Assembly (NCBI GenBank): GCA_013398055.1
Contig: VZRS01015017.1
Location: 62,001-126,000 of the forward strand
From: Ifrita kowaldi
Lineage: Eukaryota > Chordata > Aves > Passeriformes > Cinclosomatidae
Reading direction: 5' to 3'
DNA length: 64,000 nt
In this document: in pieces, positions 24,275 to 36,430 of the stretch
How positions within the stretch are numbered: position 1 is the stretch's first letter
Layout: each line of letters starts with the position of its first letter
Program-made: the position numbers and the translations under genes
The notes under the pieces: model-generated
Seen by the model: only the letters and a program-made list of their open reading frames with translations
Databases searched by the model: none
What the model was told of the DNA's origin: nothing

Positions 24275-24355
24275 GAAAAAAAAAAGAAAAAAAGAAAAAG
24301 AAAAAAAAAGAAAAAAAAAGAAAAAAAAAAAGAAAGAGAGAAAAAGAAGAAGAGG
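24275..24355 (+). repeat. Purine-only tract, AAAAG-rich
   Basis: 81 consecutive purines, mostly runs of A separated by single G. A minus-strand frame through it codes for poly-Phe/Ser/Leu and should be ignored. Confidence 0.95.
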
Positions 24356-24714
24356 TTTCAAAATTCTGTAGTATTTTAAACGGGATTAAAAAAAAAGAAA
24401 TAATTTTCACAGGACCATCTGTAAAGGTTCTTTTACTCTTGTGCCCTCCAGATTCTAGTTTTATTCTACAACACAGGTTGAATTCTTCAGAAAACCCCCT
24501 GCTAATTCACACAGACCTTTCCAGGTGCCATTTGAAGTGCAAGGCAGATTCAAAAATATAATATACATGTTCCAAAAAGACTGTTTCCTCTAAACTTTAC
24601 TCCTGATGGGGCCTTGAGATCAGCAGAGAGCTATTCCGTAGGTTCCACCTGAACTTACAATTATGTGATTTTCTTCCTGGGAGGTATGATGTGTCAGGGG
24701 CCTTTCAAGGCTAC

Positions 24715-24733
24715 AAAAAAAAAAAAAAAAAAA
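24715..24733 (+). repeat. A19 homopolymer
   Basis: Nineteen consecutive A residues. No retrocopy body was recognised upstream. Confidence 0.9.
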
Positions 24734-25536
24734 GGAATTGAACTTCAGTGCAAGGGGAGTGGAATATGTGTGTCACTTCAGCTGATTCTTGCTCAAGTTT
24801 CTCACCACAAATACATCAGGAAAATTTTTCTTGTGCAACAGTGATCATTTCTACTTTGGACTAATTACGTAATACAACTTTGCCTGGAATACTGATTATC
24901 TCCCATTCCTTACACATTGTATTTCCCACTTTATCTGTAAAATAACTTGGGTTGGTTTTTTTTTCCCAAATTCAGTTACTCTTACCAAATATACCAACAT
25001 ATAATGATGCTACTATATCTTTTTAAGGCTTATAAAATGATACATATAGGAATGTGCAAATATAATTTCAGCTAGAAAGTACTCATTCTGAAAAATAGAA
25101 ATGAGAGGGAAAAAAGTAGGATATATTTCATAATCTTATTTACTTTCACTTTTTCTTTGCTTTGTCATTAATACTATTGTCATTGTCACAGAACAGAAAA
25201 ACATGCACTCAGAGTAGCAAAACCCATATCATAAGCTGTATTATACATTGCTTTCTGTTCTTCATTCATTGGAGAAATTGTTGTAAGGATTGTATACTCC
25301 TGTCAGATTGTAAAAACAAAGCCTTGGGTGTTGACAGTGATATGTATTTCTTTCAGCTTACTTCTGGCTTGATGAAAGAAAAACTGTTTGGGGAATATTT
25401 CTCATTCAATATTCAGAAACCACCTTCTCAAAACACGAATATTGTACCTACCTGTGAAAAGCAAAGTGAAAATTGTAATCTGTGATGACTGTAATTGCTT
25501 ACAGCAAATGCATTCTCAGAAGTGGCAGGGCAACTT

Positions 25537-25602
25537 AAAACCTCCAGTGTAAGTGGAAGTTACTGGAGGTTTTATTGCCTCCAGTAACCTCCACTGCCTT
25601 AC
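25537..25602 (+). other. Nested inverted repeats with two competing hairpins
   Basis: Arm aaaacctccagt (25537-25548) pairs perfectly over 12 bp with actggaggtttt (25562-25573). The middle segment gtggaagttactggagg (25553-25569) also pairs over 17 bp, with one G:T pair, with cctccagtaacctccac (25578-25594). The shared middle arm means only one of the two hairpins can form at a time. Function is unknown; it may be a chance product of local duplication and inversion. Confidence 0.8.
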
Positions 25603-28600
25603 TCAATTATTGACCTACTTCAGAGTTGAGGAAGACAGAAAGACCTTGTTGGCTAAAATACTACGTTGCAGGAATTCCCCCGCCCCTGCAATGCAGCATA
25701 AGCAGGGTAGGAGAATGTTACATACATGAAATAAATAATCATTCTATAAAAGAAAACCTCCAAAGGAAATTTAATTTGGCATCCACCACCCAGCTTTAAC
25801 TTGGAAGTTACAGTATTGTAATATATTTGTGTTGGTTATTAGCACTCGGCTAAACACAGAATTAAAATACTAATTTAAGGTGGGGGGAGGGTTCAGGTAA
25901 GTGTAAAAATCTGGACATTCTGTACAAAGGCACTGGAAAATTGACAATTCTTCTGAGTACTATAATGTCATGGGTCACCTTTTATATCATCTTGTAGTTT
26001 ATGTCTTTGCAATTTCAGGAAAAATGTCTGCTTCTAGAGGTGCCACTAGTGAAGAATAATTTTCTTCTATTTCATAACAGCCTCTAACAGGGTACAATCA
26101 AATTCTGCTCAGTAACTGCTGGGAATATGTTGACTTCCTTGATTTTTAAGAATATATTGAACAAAACCATGAAAACTGTAGAACAAGGAGGACTTTGGGT
26201 AATCCAGTATTTCTTTATAAGATTGGTAAATCTATATATTAAAAGTAGTCAGACTTTTTTTCAGTCCTTTTATTTTGAAAGATTATTTTAAAATGCCACT
26301 GGTTAGAAATCTCTTTTCCTTATTTTCTGCCTAAGGTACTCTTGCCGGTTGACATGCATTTTTGTCTGTGCAACAGAGTCCTCAGTACTTGCCTAGATAT
26401 CACAAACCTTTGATGAAATTCACTTATTTATTAAAAGACTTATTACATAGCAAGCAGACTGTTCAGGTGACCCAACTGACTTTATTAGCATAGCAATAAT
26501 AATTCAGTGATTTCTGTAGAAATAGTGGAATATTTTTAAATATAAGGTACAAATTCCATTTTCTCACCAATCTTCTTGACTTCTCATGTGCTGTCACTGA
26601 ACAGAGTTCAGCAGATCTGTGTCTTACCAAATGAATGTGTTCAAACTAATTTTATTTAGAGACTGCTTCATTGAACTGGTTTGGTTTTGGTTTTTTTTTT
26701 CCCCAGAGGATGAGATTACAGTTTTGCTTTTCTGCTTTTTGATTTGGAGTTACTTTGAACAAATATTTACCAGTCTAGACACTGCTGAAGATAATAGATC
26801 CAGTCGTTCTATCGAGGCTAGCATTTCAAAGCCCTGTGCAATTATCTTAATCAAAGTTCAATCAAATTTCATTAGACTCTGGCACTCTTGTTCCTGCATC
26901 AAGGACAGAGCAACAGATATACTTGGAAAAAGTCTGATCAAGAGGTCTAATTTTAAATGTATGGTATGCCCCATGTAATTTCATGAAATTTGATACTCTA
27001 AAAAGAGTCTTAAAAAATGGGATAGTCATGGTCTCTTATCAGTAAGTGAATATTTGATTTCTTCACAAATGTACATCCATGATGTATTTTCTTAGCTCTG
27101 TACCTCTGTCAAACATTTACAGAGAAGTCAGAGAAGCAAAATATTGTACATGTAATTAAAATTGTTAAAATTTTTTGTTATATAAATTAAGGAGATTGGT
27201 TCTTTCAAACAGACCAAGTGAACTGTTCCCAGGAAAATCTGTCCATCAGACTTTCTAGTTCCTTGAGAATTGATTTCAGCTCCTGAAGTTAGCTTGTAGG
27301 TCTGATCAGTTTTACCACTATACTCTTAAAAATTTTTTCTGTATGTGCACAAAACAGATGTAGGAAATTATCTACCGGCCCTGGAGTTTTCCTTCATGTT
27401 TGGGAACCTTCCATCTTTATGGAAGCTGGGTGAGGGAGACAATTATCAGTGATTCTGACCTACTTGATCTGAGTTAACTCCCCCAAATCGGGATAATGAG
27501 TGAAAGCCACATCAAGCAGACTGGAAGAATTCAAGCTCAAAATCTGAATTTGAGTTCCTTCTCACAAAAATCTGTCAATAGAAGTGAGAGCATATTCCCA
27601 CAACTTTTTATAAAATATATTTAATGGATAGTAATGTACAGGATTGTTCACATGGTGATTTGCAAATACAGATTTTGAACCTTAAATATAAAATCACAGA
27701 GATGAAGAAAGGAATTGAAGAAATTGGCAATGCACTCAGATATATGTTCTCTGACTCCATAATTCACAGTTCTGATAGACTAATAGATATTATTACAAAT
27801 AAATCCATAGAAAATGGTATAAAACTAAAGAAGACACTGAATTTCAGGTTTGATTCTAGTTTAGCTTATGCTTTCTGTTACATTTTTCGTATTTCCATTA
27901 AGCTTGTTCCTACTAGTCGCTACTTAACCACAACTGGGTTGTGCTGATTTAAGTGAGATCTGTATCTGCATAGGAAAATGTGATGTTCTTTGGTATTCAG
28001 TCTAAAATCTTCCCCCAACTGCTTTAATTGCATTTTATCATTTCTGTCCAGACGTTAATTAGTCACAATTTTTTTGTATGACATTACAATAAATTCTGGC
28101 AAATATTTTCATGTCAAATTCATCGCACAATTCTTTTTCCAATAAAAATGCTTAGAATATATTGAAAATGAAGAATATTTGTGGTTTTATGAGAGTATCC
28201 ACAATAGTCATGTATTTCTTCTTGTGGCAGAGTATGTGTAAGTAACCTTACTGACCTTTCAAAAAGAAAGACTTATTTGATGCTGTTAAAAATTTAACGA
28301 GAGTTGTTTTCTCTGATGAGACAGTACAAAGAACTTTCAGGTGAAAATGCAGCAGAGATATCCCAAGAAGTATTACTCACTCTCCAGTTCATATTTTATA
28401 TCTAAAAGGTAGTCTCCGACATGGCTACTTCTTGCAGCTTCATTTTTTTTAACTTTTTATTTTTTTTAACTCTAATATCAGAGTTAAAAGATTTTTTAAA
28501 ATCAATTGAACTATGATGAAATACATATTTACAGTGGTTTATTTATAACATCTGAATTATTAACTGTTATTAATAACTCTTTTATTGTCTGTAAAATACT

Positions 28601-28930
28601 TAAAGAAAAAGAACCTGATCTCCATTTCTACTCTTTCTCTGATTTATAGTACTACGGGGTTAGACAGTTGGGTGGCACATTGTGGTGAAAAGATTGGTCC
28701 AATATTTACCACAGCAAGTAAGAAAATTTGCAGCTAGGTGATTCTTTGGCACGAACTTCCACTGTAACCTAGTAAGAACTTTCTCAAACATCTGAATAGA
28801 AAATGATTCAAATCCTTGTTCATGTGACCTTCCTCTTAAATAGTGTTCAAATGCAAATGAGTATCTTGCCAAAAATTCAATGACTGAAGCAAAAATAGAG
28901 TTCTTGCTTAATGACTTCTCATTTTTCATA
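25603..28930. other. Non-coding stretch, no gene seen
   Basis: AT-rich. Open frames at 26619-26978 (119 codons) and 27624-27947 (107 codons) are the longest, but they show no motif, no conserved-looking composition and no splice context, so I do not call them genes. A 93-codon minus-strand frame begins at 28941 and is noted among the findings. Confidence 0.5.
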
Positions 28931-29130
28931 TTTATCAGCACTTCATATGCTTCCCATTTTCCTGTTTATTCAACATTTCCATTGAAGTCAACACTGATAG
29001 AACTGACCTATACATTATTATTATGGACTATTTATCAGCACTTCATATGCCTCCCATTTTGCTGTTTATTAAGCATTTTCATTAAAGTCAACATTGATAA
29101 AACTGATGTACATATTTTTATTATGGAGTA
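28931..29130 (+). repeat. 100-bp tandem duplication, two diverged copies
   Basis: The segment 28931-29030 is followed directly by a second copy at 29031-29130, both beginning tttatcagcacttcatatgc. I count about 13 differences, so the copies are roughly 87 percent alike, with no net length change. It is an old local duplication in unique DNA. Because 100 is not a multiple of three, the 98-codon frame spanning it changes phase between copies, which argues against coding. Confidence 0.9.
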
Positions 29131-30087
29131 TTCTGACTGCTTCAAGTCTGTGGTTATTGAGAGTTCCAGATTTTAAAAAATGGCTAACTGTGCAAGGAAT
29201 AATATTAATATCCCTGCTTTAACACAAGAAAGCAATCTATAATACTTGTAGCTTCAAAGGATACCAGCTGGTTTATAATAGATGTTTCATGGGTTTTATG
29301 TCATCCTGCCCAATGTGCTTCTCATCACTCCATCATTATAATTAGCTTTTCAATTAGCAGGTTTGTGTTTGTACAAGATTAGCAGCAGCTGAATCAAATT
29401 CACTTTGCTCATGACAGCAACCTTTGCAGTGACTATTGCTATTAAATAACACAAAAATAAACAACAGAGAAATAAGCCTTCGAAAACAAGATTTCTGCTT
29501 TCTCCACTCCCGCTCAAGTTCAAGGTAATTTTTTTCATATTAAATCTATATGTGTTGAACAAAAATGACCTTGGAAAAATCCGTATGCATTCCTACCAAA
29601 TTAATTTCATATGCTAATTAAAATTAGCACACAAACAGAAATTAAAAAAATAAATTAAAAAAATTCAATAAATTAAAAAATACAATATAAAATAGCCTGA
29701 ATAAAAGTAAATAAACTATTTATTATATAAATTTCTAGTATTATTAATAATATAGGCATTGTATCCTAAATGTAAGTCTTTGCCAAATAGTACTGAAGAA
29801 ATTATTAACAATATACATAGTAAATTTATTGATAAAAGTAATTTTAATTAAACTTTACTTTGATTAATTATCTACCAGACAGAGGCTGACATATTATATC
29901 AGTCTTAGATGTCGCTATCTAACAAATATAAATGAGATAATACAGGGTTCTTGTAATGAAGATCTTACTGTACATACAAGTTTTTCCTTGATGAACTTAT
30001 CGGGAGTTCTAAAAAGATCTGAAATAGCTGAATCATGACCTTTGGTTGGTTAAATCTAAAAATAAGAGCTTAGGAAATAGTCCATGC
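29131..30087. other. Non-coding stretch, no gene seen
   Basis: Very AT-rich, especially 29640-29880. No supported feature. Confidence 0.55.
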
Positions 30088-30278
30088 AGAATCATAGGAT
30101 ATGCTGAGCTGGAATGGACCCGTCAGAACCATCGAGTCCAGCTCCTGGCCCTGCACTGGATTCCCCAAGAATCACATAATGTGCCAGAGATTACAGCCCA
30201 AACACTTCTTGAACTCAGGTAGTCTTGGTGCTGTGACCACTTCTCTGGGGAGCCTGTTCCAATGCCCAGCCACCAAAG
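30088..30278 (-). mobile_element. CR1 LINE, 3' part, left of nested LTR
   Basis: Reversed CR1 3' end: agaatcataggatatgctg, gagctggaatggaccc, catcgagtccagctcctggc and gggagcctgttccaatgccc. The sense strand is minus and the 3' end is near 30088. The sequence is interrupted after ccaccaaag at 30278 and resumes at 31007, so this and 31007-31600 are one element split by a later LTR insertion. Confidence 0.85.
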
Positions 30279-30730
30279 GGTGGGCACCTGTTGCGGTGGC
30301 TCAGGCCCCGCAAGGCCCTGAATTCATCTCCTGGGTCCGCTTTCCCCCCCGCTATAATGATGGGATGGATGATTCCAGTTCGGACCCGGGAGATGACACG
30401 CCTACCCTTGACAATGGCACGTTGCCTGGCCTGCCAGTTTAAAGATCCCCACCTTGAGGGCGTTTCTGCCGGCAGGTTGGTCCTTCCCCCATTCCAGAGA
30501 GTTCCACCCATTCTGTTTGTTCATTGGTTAATGATGCTGCGCATATGTATGTTCCTGAGTTTAAATATTTGTAATGTTCTAGAAGCTTCTCTTGTTCCTG
30601 TTTCACTATTGGTTCATGCACTGTTGTCCCTCCTCTTGTGTATTCCCATTGGTCACCTGTCATAACCCTTCATGTTGTAATTGGCTGTATCCTTTCTCCG
30701 CCCTGTCTCCTCCCCTTGGTTCAGCCTTGT

Positions 30731-30737
30731 ATAAAAC
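30731..30737 (+). promoter_or_regulatory. TATA box of the nested LTR
   Basis: The heptamer tataaaa lies about 440 bp into the LTR at the expected U3/R position. Transcription would start roughly 25-30 bp downstream. Confidence 0.7.
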
Positions 30738-30788
30738 CCCACGCCCTGAGCTTTCTGTGCCTCTTTGGGACCCCGACACCTATCCTTC

Positions 30789-30794
30789 AATAAA
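30789..30794 (+). promoter_or_regulatory. Polyadenylation signal of the nested LTR
   Basis: AATAAA in the sequence caataaacctg, 58 bp after the TATA box. This implies a short R region, as in many avian LTRs. Confidence 0.75.
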
Positions 30795-30890
30795 CCTGTT
30801 CCTGTTTCTCCACCCAAGAGGACCTCTCCGATGTCTTTGTCTCCGTCGCTTCGCCTCTCATTTTCATCTACCCCAGCTTGACCCGCAACA

Positions 30891-31004
30891 CGGCGGTGAG
30901 CCTTTCATAAAGGGACTTTTGGCTTCTGCCACCCTTGCTCCTTGGTCGCAAGTGCTGTCTCCTGACCAGGCCACTGGGCGGCCCAGGGGTCAGGCGAGAC
31001 TGCA
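30891..31004 (+). mobile_element. 114-bp extra segment between LTR end and CR1
   Basis: This GC-rich stretch (cggcggtgagcctttcat... to ...gcgagactgca) belongs neither to the CR1 nor to the LTR as bounded by its inverted ends. It lies where a provirus would have its primer-binding site and leader, but its first bases do not match a primer-binding site I know. It ends flush with the right copy of the ggcacc duplication. It may be leader sequence left by an atypical deletion, or the LTR may really end here. Confidence 0.5.
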
Positions 31005-31006
31005 GG

Positions 31007-31600
31007 CACCAAAGTGTTAAAAACCTTTTCTTAATATGCAACTGAAACCTTTCCTGATTCTGCATCATGCCATTTCCTCGAGTCACTGGTCACAAGAGCA
31101 AAGAGATCGGTACCTGCCCCTCCTTGTGAGGATGTTAAAGGCTGCAATGAGGTCTTCCCTCAGTCTCCTCTTCTCCAGGCTGAACGACCAAGTGACCTCA
31201 GCTGTTCCTCACAGGGCTTCCCTTCCTTCACCATCCTTGTTGCCCTCCTTTGGATGCTCCGTAATAGTTTAATATCGTTCTTATATTGTGTCACCCAGAA
31301 CTGCACACAATATTTAAAGCAAGACCACCCCAGTGCAGAGCAGAGCAGGACAATTCCTCCCTTGCCTGGCTGGCGATGCTGTGCCTGATGCCCCCCAGGA
31401 CACATTTGGCCCTCCTGGCTGCCAGGGCACCACTGACTCATGTTCAACTTCCCACTGACCAGGACCCCCCAATCCCTTTCCATGGCACTGCTCTCCAGCC
31501 TTTCATTCCCCAGGCTATACAGACTACCAGGGTTGCCTTGTTCCAGGTGCAGAATCCGGTGTATCTCCACCCTCTGGATCTTTTGTTTCCCAGCTATCAT
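31007..31600 (-). mobile_element. CR1 LINE, ORF2 C-terminal part, right of nested LTR
   Basis: Continuation of the CR1 at 30088-30278. Landmarks are gaggtcttccctcagtctcc, caggctgaacgacc, ttgttgccctcctttgg and cccagaactgcacac. A 146-codon minus-strand frame at 31160-31600 contains CR1 ORF2 C-terminal sequence such as YCVQFWVTQYKNDIKLL and QRRATRM, so part of the frame survives. Truncated near 31600 at its 5' side. The enzyme is inactive, since the catalytic RT and endonuclease domains are absent. Confidence 0.85.
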
Positions 31601-34600
31601 CTAATGCACATAAGTCAAAACAATTTTTGAATGTCTGTTAATGTTTATTCAAGTTACTCTGCATATTGAATGAAAGTTGATTTATAACACCATGCGTGAA
31701 AAGGGAAGCTGTCATAACTGTGTTATGTGAGTATTGTACTGTGCATGAAAACTATTACAGAAAAAGAAACTATTCAAGTGAGTGTTGAAACTGAAGACAT
31801 ATATATTGTCTACAATATGTATGTAGATTTGCTAATTTTGTATAACCAATGCTGAAGGTGTGTACTACCAGATACTACCAGATATATCTCAATAGTTAGA
31901 TCCTCTCTGTGAGTGATCTTTGACATCTTTGCAAGAAAAAAGGTTTGTGTCTCTGGGTCCAGGACCTCAGTGTCATATTCATTTGTAATCTGCAGTGTAC
32001 TATAGAGATGCTAGGGTTAAAGAAAAGTCAATTGACTTAGAATAAAAAAAAAAAAAGTCCTATTTGGTTGTGCTACTCTTCTCAATTTACACCTATTGCA
32101 CTGATACATCCAGAGTAATTCATACACCAAGTTAATTTGTTAAAGTTATTTCAAGTATATTTAACTTCACATGCATAATTTTGCTTATACTAATCTCATT
32201 AAATTAACATCCTTAATGAGTGTGTAGAGCTGGTGCTGGAGACTGAAACTGGGAGGGAAATTTAGGAACTCACATCTGCCTGACAAAGGTTGGAGAAGGG
32301 GAAATGTGAGATATGGCTATCAAAGGTCTTCACATACAATCCACCTGCAACCTCAGCATACTATCCTGTTTTCCTTTTTCCTACTGAACCTTTGCATTCT
32401 CCATTCTGCCTGAATCACTCCTGAAAATGTTATTAGCTATATGTGTCTCTCTTGGTAAAAATCCAGCTTCCATTTTGATGTGGTAAAAGAGCAGATCACT
32501 GTGGTTACATTAAAAGAGTTATCTTACTTTTTTGAATATAGTATTCTGCACTGCAAATAGCTGTAAGGTATTGTCTGTGTCACATTTTGTTTATATGTGT
32601 ATTGGGTAGAGAACTGTATTTCTTAAATTGAAATATTCAATAGAGAGTATAAATGTTTTCAGGCTAGAAATCAAACACTCTCCTTGACTCATTTTCTCCA
32701 CATTCTTTCAGATCATTTCCATTCCCTTCTACATTTTGACAAGTTCCTGAGAAAAATTCCTCATTTGCTTATTTTACTATCTTTGCAAGAAGACTTTCCT
32801 AAGCATTGGATAGGATGGATTAATCAGAATGGTTTAGCATGGTATTTTGAAAACATATTTCTCAATTATACTTCCAAGATCATTTTAATACCAAAAATGA
32901 ATAAATTTAGAAAATATCAGATTGCAATCTCTCCTAATGATTTTTTTGTTTGGGAAAAGATAGTTTTCCAGCACAAAGATAATTCAAACTCTTGATATAT
33001 TACATTTGTTAAGGCTCAAATCTTAGGTGATGCTCTGGTGACTTCGTTAATTTTGTACAATTCAACCTTTTAATTCCAAAAGGCATAATGTAACTAACAG
33101 AGTAAGAATACATTTAAATATGATCGATCTGCTTCTATCTTCTCATGTTGCTCATAGAGAAGTCACTCCTTTGCACATATTTCTGCCCTATTAATATGTG
33201 AATAATGCTCCCTTTTTATTGTACAGTAAATGCTTATGGGAGTATTTTCTCTATTAGTGGTGATCTTCATCTTATTAAATCAAAAGATTTTTTGAACATT
33301 AAAAAATAGCACATTTTTTATTTTAAAATCTCCTCATTAGCTGCTTTAAACAGCTTTCAACATTGTTTGGTTAAAATTTCTGAAGCTGCATGTTCTCGTG
33401 TTGTTAAGTGATAAAACTTTTTCACAGAAAACACTTGAGAAGCACTCACTGTTCATCTTCTAAATCCCTGGGGTTGTTAGTGAATTCTGTGCTTGGGAAC
33501 TTAAAGATCTTCTTGGAGTTTTCTATCACTCCTCTTGCAAAATATTGCAAGGAGTTACAGTCCCACAGCACTGACCTCTGACACTCATGTCAGGGGCAAT
33601 TCACTGAAAGTTTCAGACATGTTGACATGGATTTTTTTCTGTTAATAAGGTAAAATTCTGCAACTATAAAATTACGTTGGTTGCGAATTCTCACCTCATT
33701 CACTTGCATAGTCCTGAACGGTTATAGTATTTCAAGAAATTTAGGGTTGAACACTTCAGATCATTTCAGATAACTTCAACAAGCTGACAAGGTTTTGTGA
33801 ATTTTAGACCTAGTCAGCAAAAGTTAGTCTGTCTGGGAGGAAATGGCCACACTGAAAAAATGCAGCAAGTTTAGAGGACATGGATACATCTTTCACATTT
33901 CTCCATGCATCATGAGGAAACAAAGGGTGATGGTGCTCAAGGAATATTTCAGTCACTCTTTCACAACCTGGATCTTTGAAGCAAGAAATAGAGTATTATC
34001 ACTTACAGGGTTCTTAGTCATAGGATGAAAAATCACTTACCAAGCTAATTCTTAATGGATTTACCTTGAATTAAAATATTTCCACTAATATCCTAAATAC
34101 TCATTGACAATCAGCGCACTATTTATATACAGCCTACAAACACTGGACAAAAACCAGGGAAATGAAGAAGTAATTCCTAGTGCCTAGGGGTGTGTCTACA
34201 ATTTGTTGAGATTCAGAATGAAAAATAAATCTACTTCTTGTTCTCAGTCATTGGATTTCAGATTGCATCACAGTGCAGGCTTGGAGCTCACAAACTAGAT
34301 TCCTCTAGATGAAACTAAACAAGATAATGCATTCTAGGAGAACACCTAATGCATTCTTGGCATTAATGAACATTCATCTTTTAGGACCAGACAACAGCTA
34401 ATCTGAAGAAGCCCTCTGAAAAGCAGTTGTTGAATATTGGATCTTGATGTTGAATACTGGTGTATAGATCTTTTACTCAAGGGCCAAACTAAATTCTAAC
34501 ATTGATATATCCTAGGGTTTTTGTTTTCTTCTCCCTCTGTTCCTTTTGCCCAGTCTGTTGGCATCTCTTTCCATCATTCCACATTTTAGATAGAGGAACA

Positions 34601-36430
34601 GTCTCTATGTTACATAACAGAGTATGCATTGATACAGTTAATATGTTATTTCTGGGCCCACTAATGGCTAAGAGACTGTATGTGCTGTTCAGCTGTTTGA
34701 GAGCTTGGATGCAGCTCGGACCTCTAAGCTAGTCCATCCACCCATGTATTCCTGCTGGTCATTCAACTGGGTTTACATAAGTCTTTGACTAACCAAACAT
34801 CATCAATATTCCTCCCAGCTGGCTGGATAATCAATGTATTGAAACTATTTTGAGAAGAGTAGCAGCAGCAGAAATCAGCATCTGTACTTTTTTTCCAATT
34901 ATAAACTTATGTCACTATTACTGTTTCCACATCTTTTTTCCTGTTTGTGGCAATGTAGGAAAAAGAAAGGGATAAGATGCTCTGCAGGAATTAGATGGGA
35001 AGCTGTCTCACACAGTAAGCAACACTAGTAGTAATCCAGCTGCTTGTTTGGGTATGTATTAATTCCTGTCTTTTCATCATTTTGGACTCTTTTTGTATTT
35101 CTCTCATGTTTTTTACTGTAGAGGTTTTTTTTGTTTGGTTGTTTTTTATTTATGGTGGTTCTGTTGTTGCTGTTGTTTGTATATGTTAGTTTTTTTCCTG
35201 ATGCAAAATGAAAATGCATTCCAAACCTTAACTTTTTGTATGAAATAAAGTTCTTGCTTTTGAGGAAGTCTAGTTATAGACACTACTGAAATACTAAATA
35301 AAAATACCTATGGCTATGTAATAATAATAATAATGATAAGAAGAAGAAGAAGAAGTATTTAATAAAAATGATTATGATTTTGCCACCTACCTCAGAAATA
35401 ATGGTTAAACAGTAAACGTCCATCAAAACTTGACAATTGACTTATAGTTTCATTGAAGATTATAAGAAAGACAATGAAATATATTTACTTCAACAATTCA
35501 CTGTAAAAGGCTACAATATTTGAATTCCTGTGCTGTGCAGGTGTAAAGATTTGTGACAACCCCAGAAAGTTTGTCAGTTTGCAGTTCACTCCATGTGATT
35601 AGACATAATGAAATGTTGCTCTTCTTTTTTTTAAGATTCCAGAGGGTATTATTTAGCATATTGATTACTTCCTTTTATATCTCTATTAGCCTTGAAGAAA
35701 AAAAGGAGTAAAGATGTTTGAACTAAAGACAAGAACAAAAGCAGAATTTTTTTTTTAAAGCATGACTTAGAAGTTAGAAATGTATGTACTACAAACTATG
35801 CTGCTGTACATTGTAAACTATAGACAGACTCAATCCTGAACACAGAGACAGGATGCCATCTGGTTCCTGTTGGCCAGTTTTAAACTCTGCTTAATCTGGG
35901 GTTAGCTAATATCTCTGCATTTTCATTTATGCAAAGTAATAAAAGCTTCTAATTGACCTTTGTATGAATATGCATGTAGAGTTTTGTGGGTTTTGTAGAA
36001 AAGCATTCCTGATGTGATTGCTGCTCTGTTCTGTGGGTTGCTGGAGGTGATGCAGAAGGCTAAGGGTACCAGAAGACTTTTTGTTACATCTCTTCCAGGT
36101 CTTCCTGCATAGCCTACTATGAGTGAAAGGACAAGGATAGGGGAAAGATATGAATATAAAGACACCACAGTGTTACTTGGTTGACAGAGGGATCTGCAGT
36201 TGAGATCAATAAAAGAGGTAGGCACCAGATAAAAGATCTTTGGAGAATTTCATAGTTATGGAGGTTTTTGTCTGACACCTTAATGACAACCACATAGTCA
36301 GTACGCTCTGTGAAAGTCAGTGTTGCTTTCTGTTATTTTTTCATGTAAATGTGTGGTGTAGCTGTCTTCCTACTGACCACTTTCTTCTAGAACCTTTAGC
36401 AGACATTTGGCTCACACTGTTCTAGCTTTC
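31601..36430. other. Non-coding stretch, no gene seen
   Basis: Nearly 5 kb of AT-rich DNA with no recognised transposon or exon beyond a short microsatellite. The longest frames (about 100 codons, at 32684-32995 and on the minus strand at 35923-36225) show no known motif. Confidence 0.55.
35319..35356. repeat. AAT then AAG trinucleotide microsatellite
   Basis: About five AAT units followed by about six AAG units. The change of motif within one tract is typical of a decaying, partly re-expanded microsatellite. Confidence 0.9.

Larger units (their letters stand above)
21391..25536. other. Non-coding stretch, no gene seen
   Basis: About 4 kb of AT-rich DNA containing only simple repeats that I can name. 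The longest frames (about 92 codons) lie on low-complexity sequence or are rich in Leu, Phe and Ile, as chance frames in AT-rich DNA are. The first 500 bases may hide an old LINE, but I could not place it. Confidence 0.55.
30289..30890 (+). mobile_element. LTR with perfect 8-bp inverted ends, nested in CR1
   Basis: The element starts tgttgcgg and ends ccgcaaca, a perfect 8-bp inverted pair with TG...CA ends. It is 602 bp long, far richer in GC than the window, and carries a clear TATA box, a canonical polyadenylation signal 58 bp later, and several attgg/CCAAT motifs in U3. The six bases before it, ggcacc, recur at 31005-31010, suggesting a class II (6-bp) target duplication, but the right-hand copy lies 114 bp beyond the LTR end. 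Being inside a CR1, it is younger than that CR1. Its intact ends and promoter signals suggest fairly recent insertion. Open frames of 98 to 142 codons here are incidental. Confidence 0.8.

Noticed and set aside
30101..31630. Cluster of frames of 72 to 146 codons on both strands
   Set aside because: All fall inside the CR1, the nested LTR or the extra segment. Only the 31160-31600 minus-strand frame is meaningful, as a CR1 ORF2 remnant.
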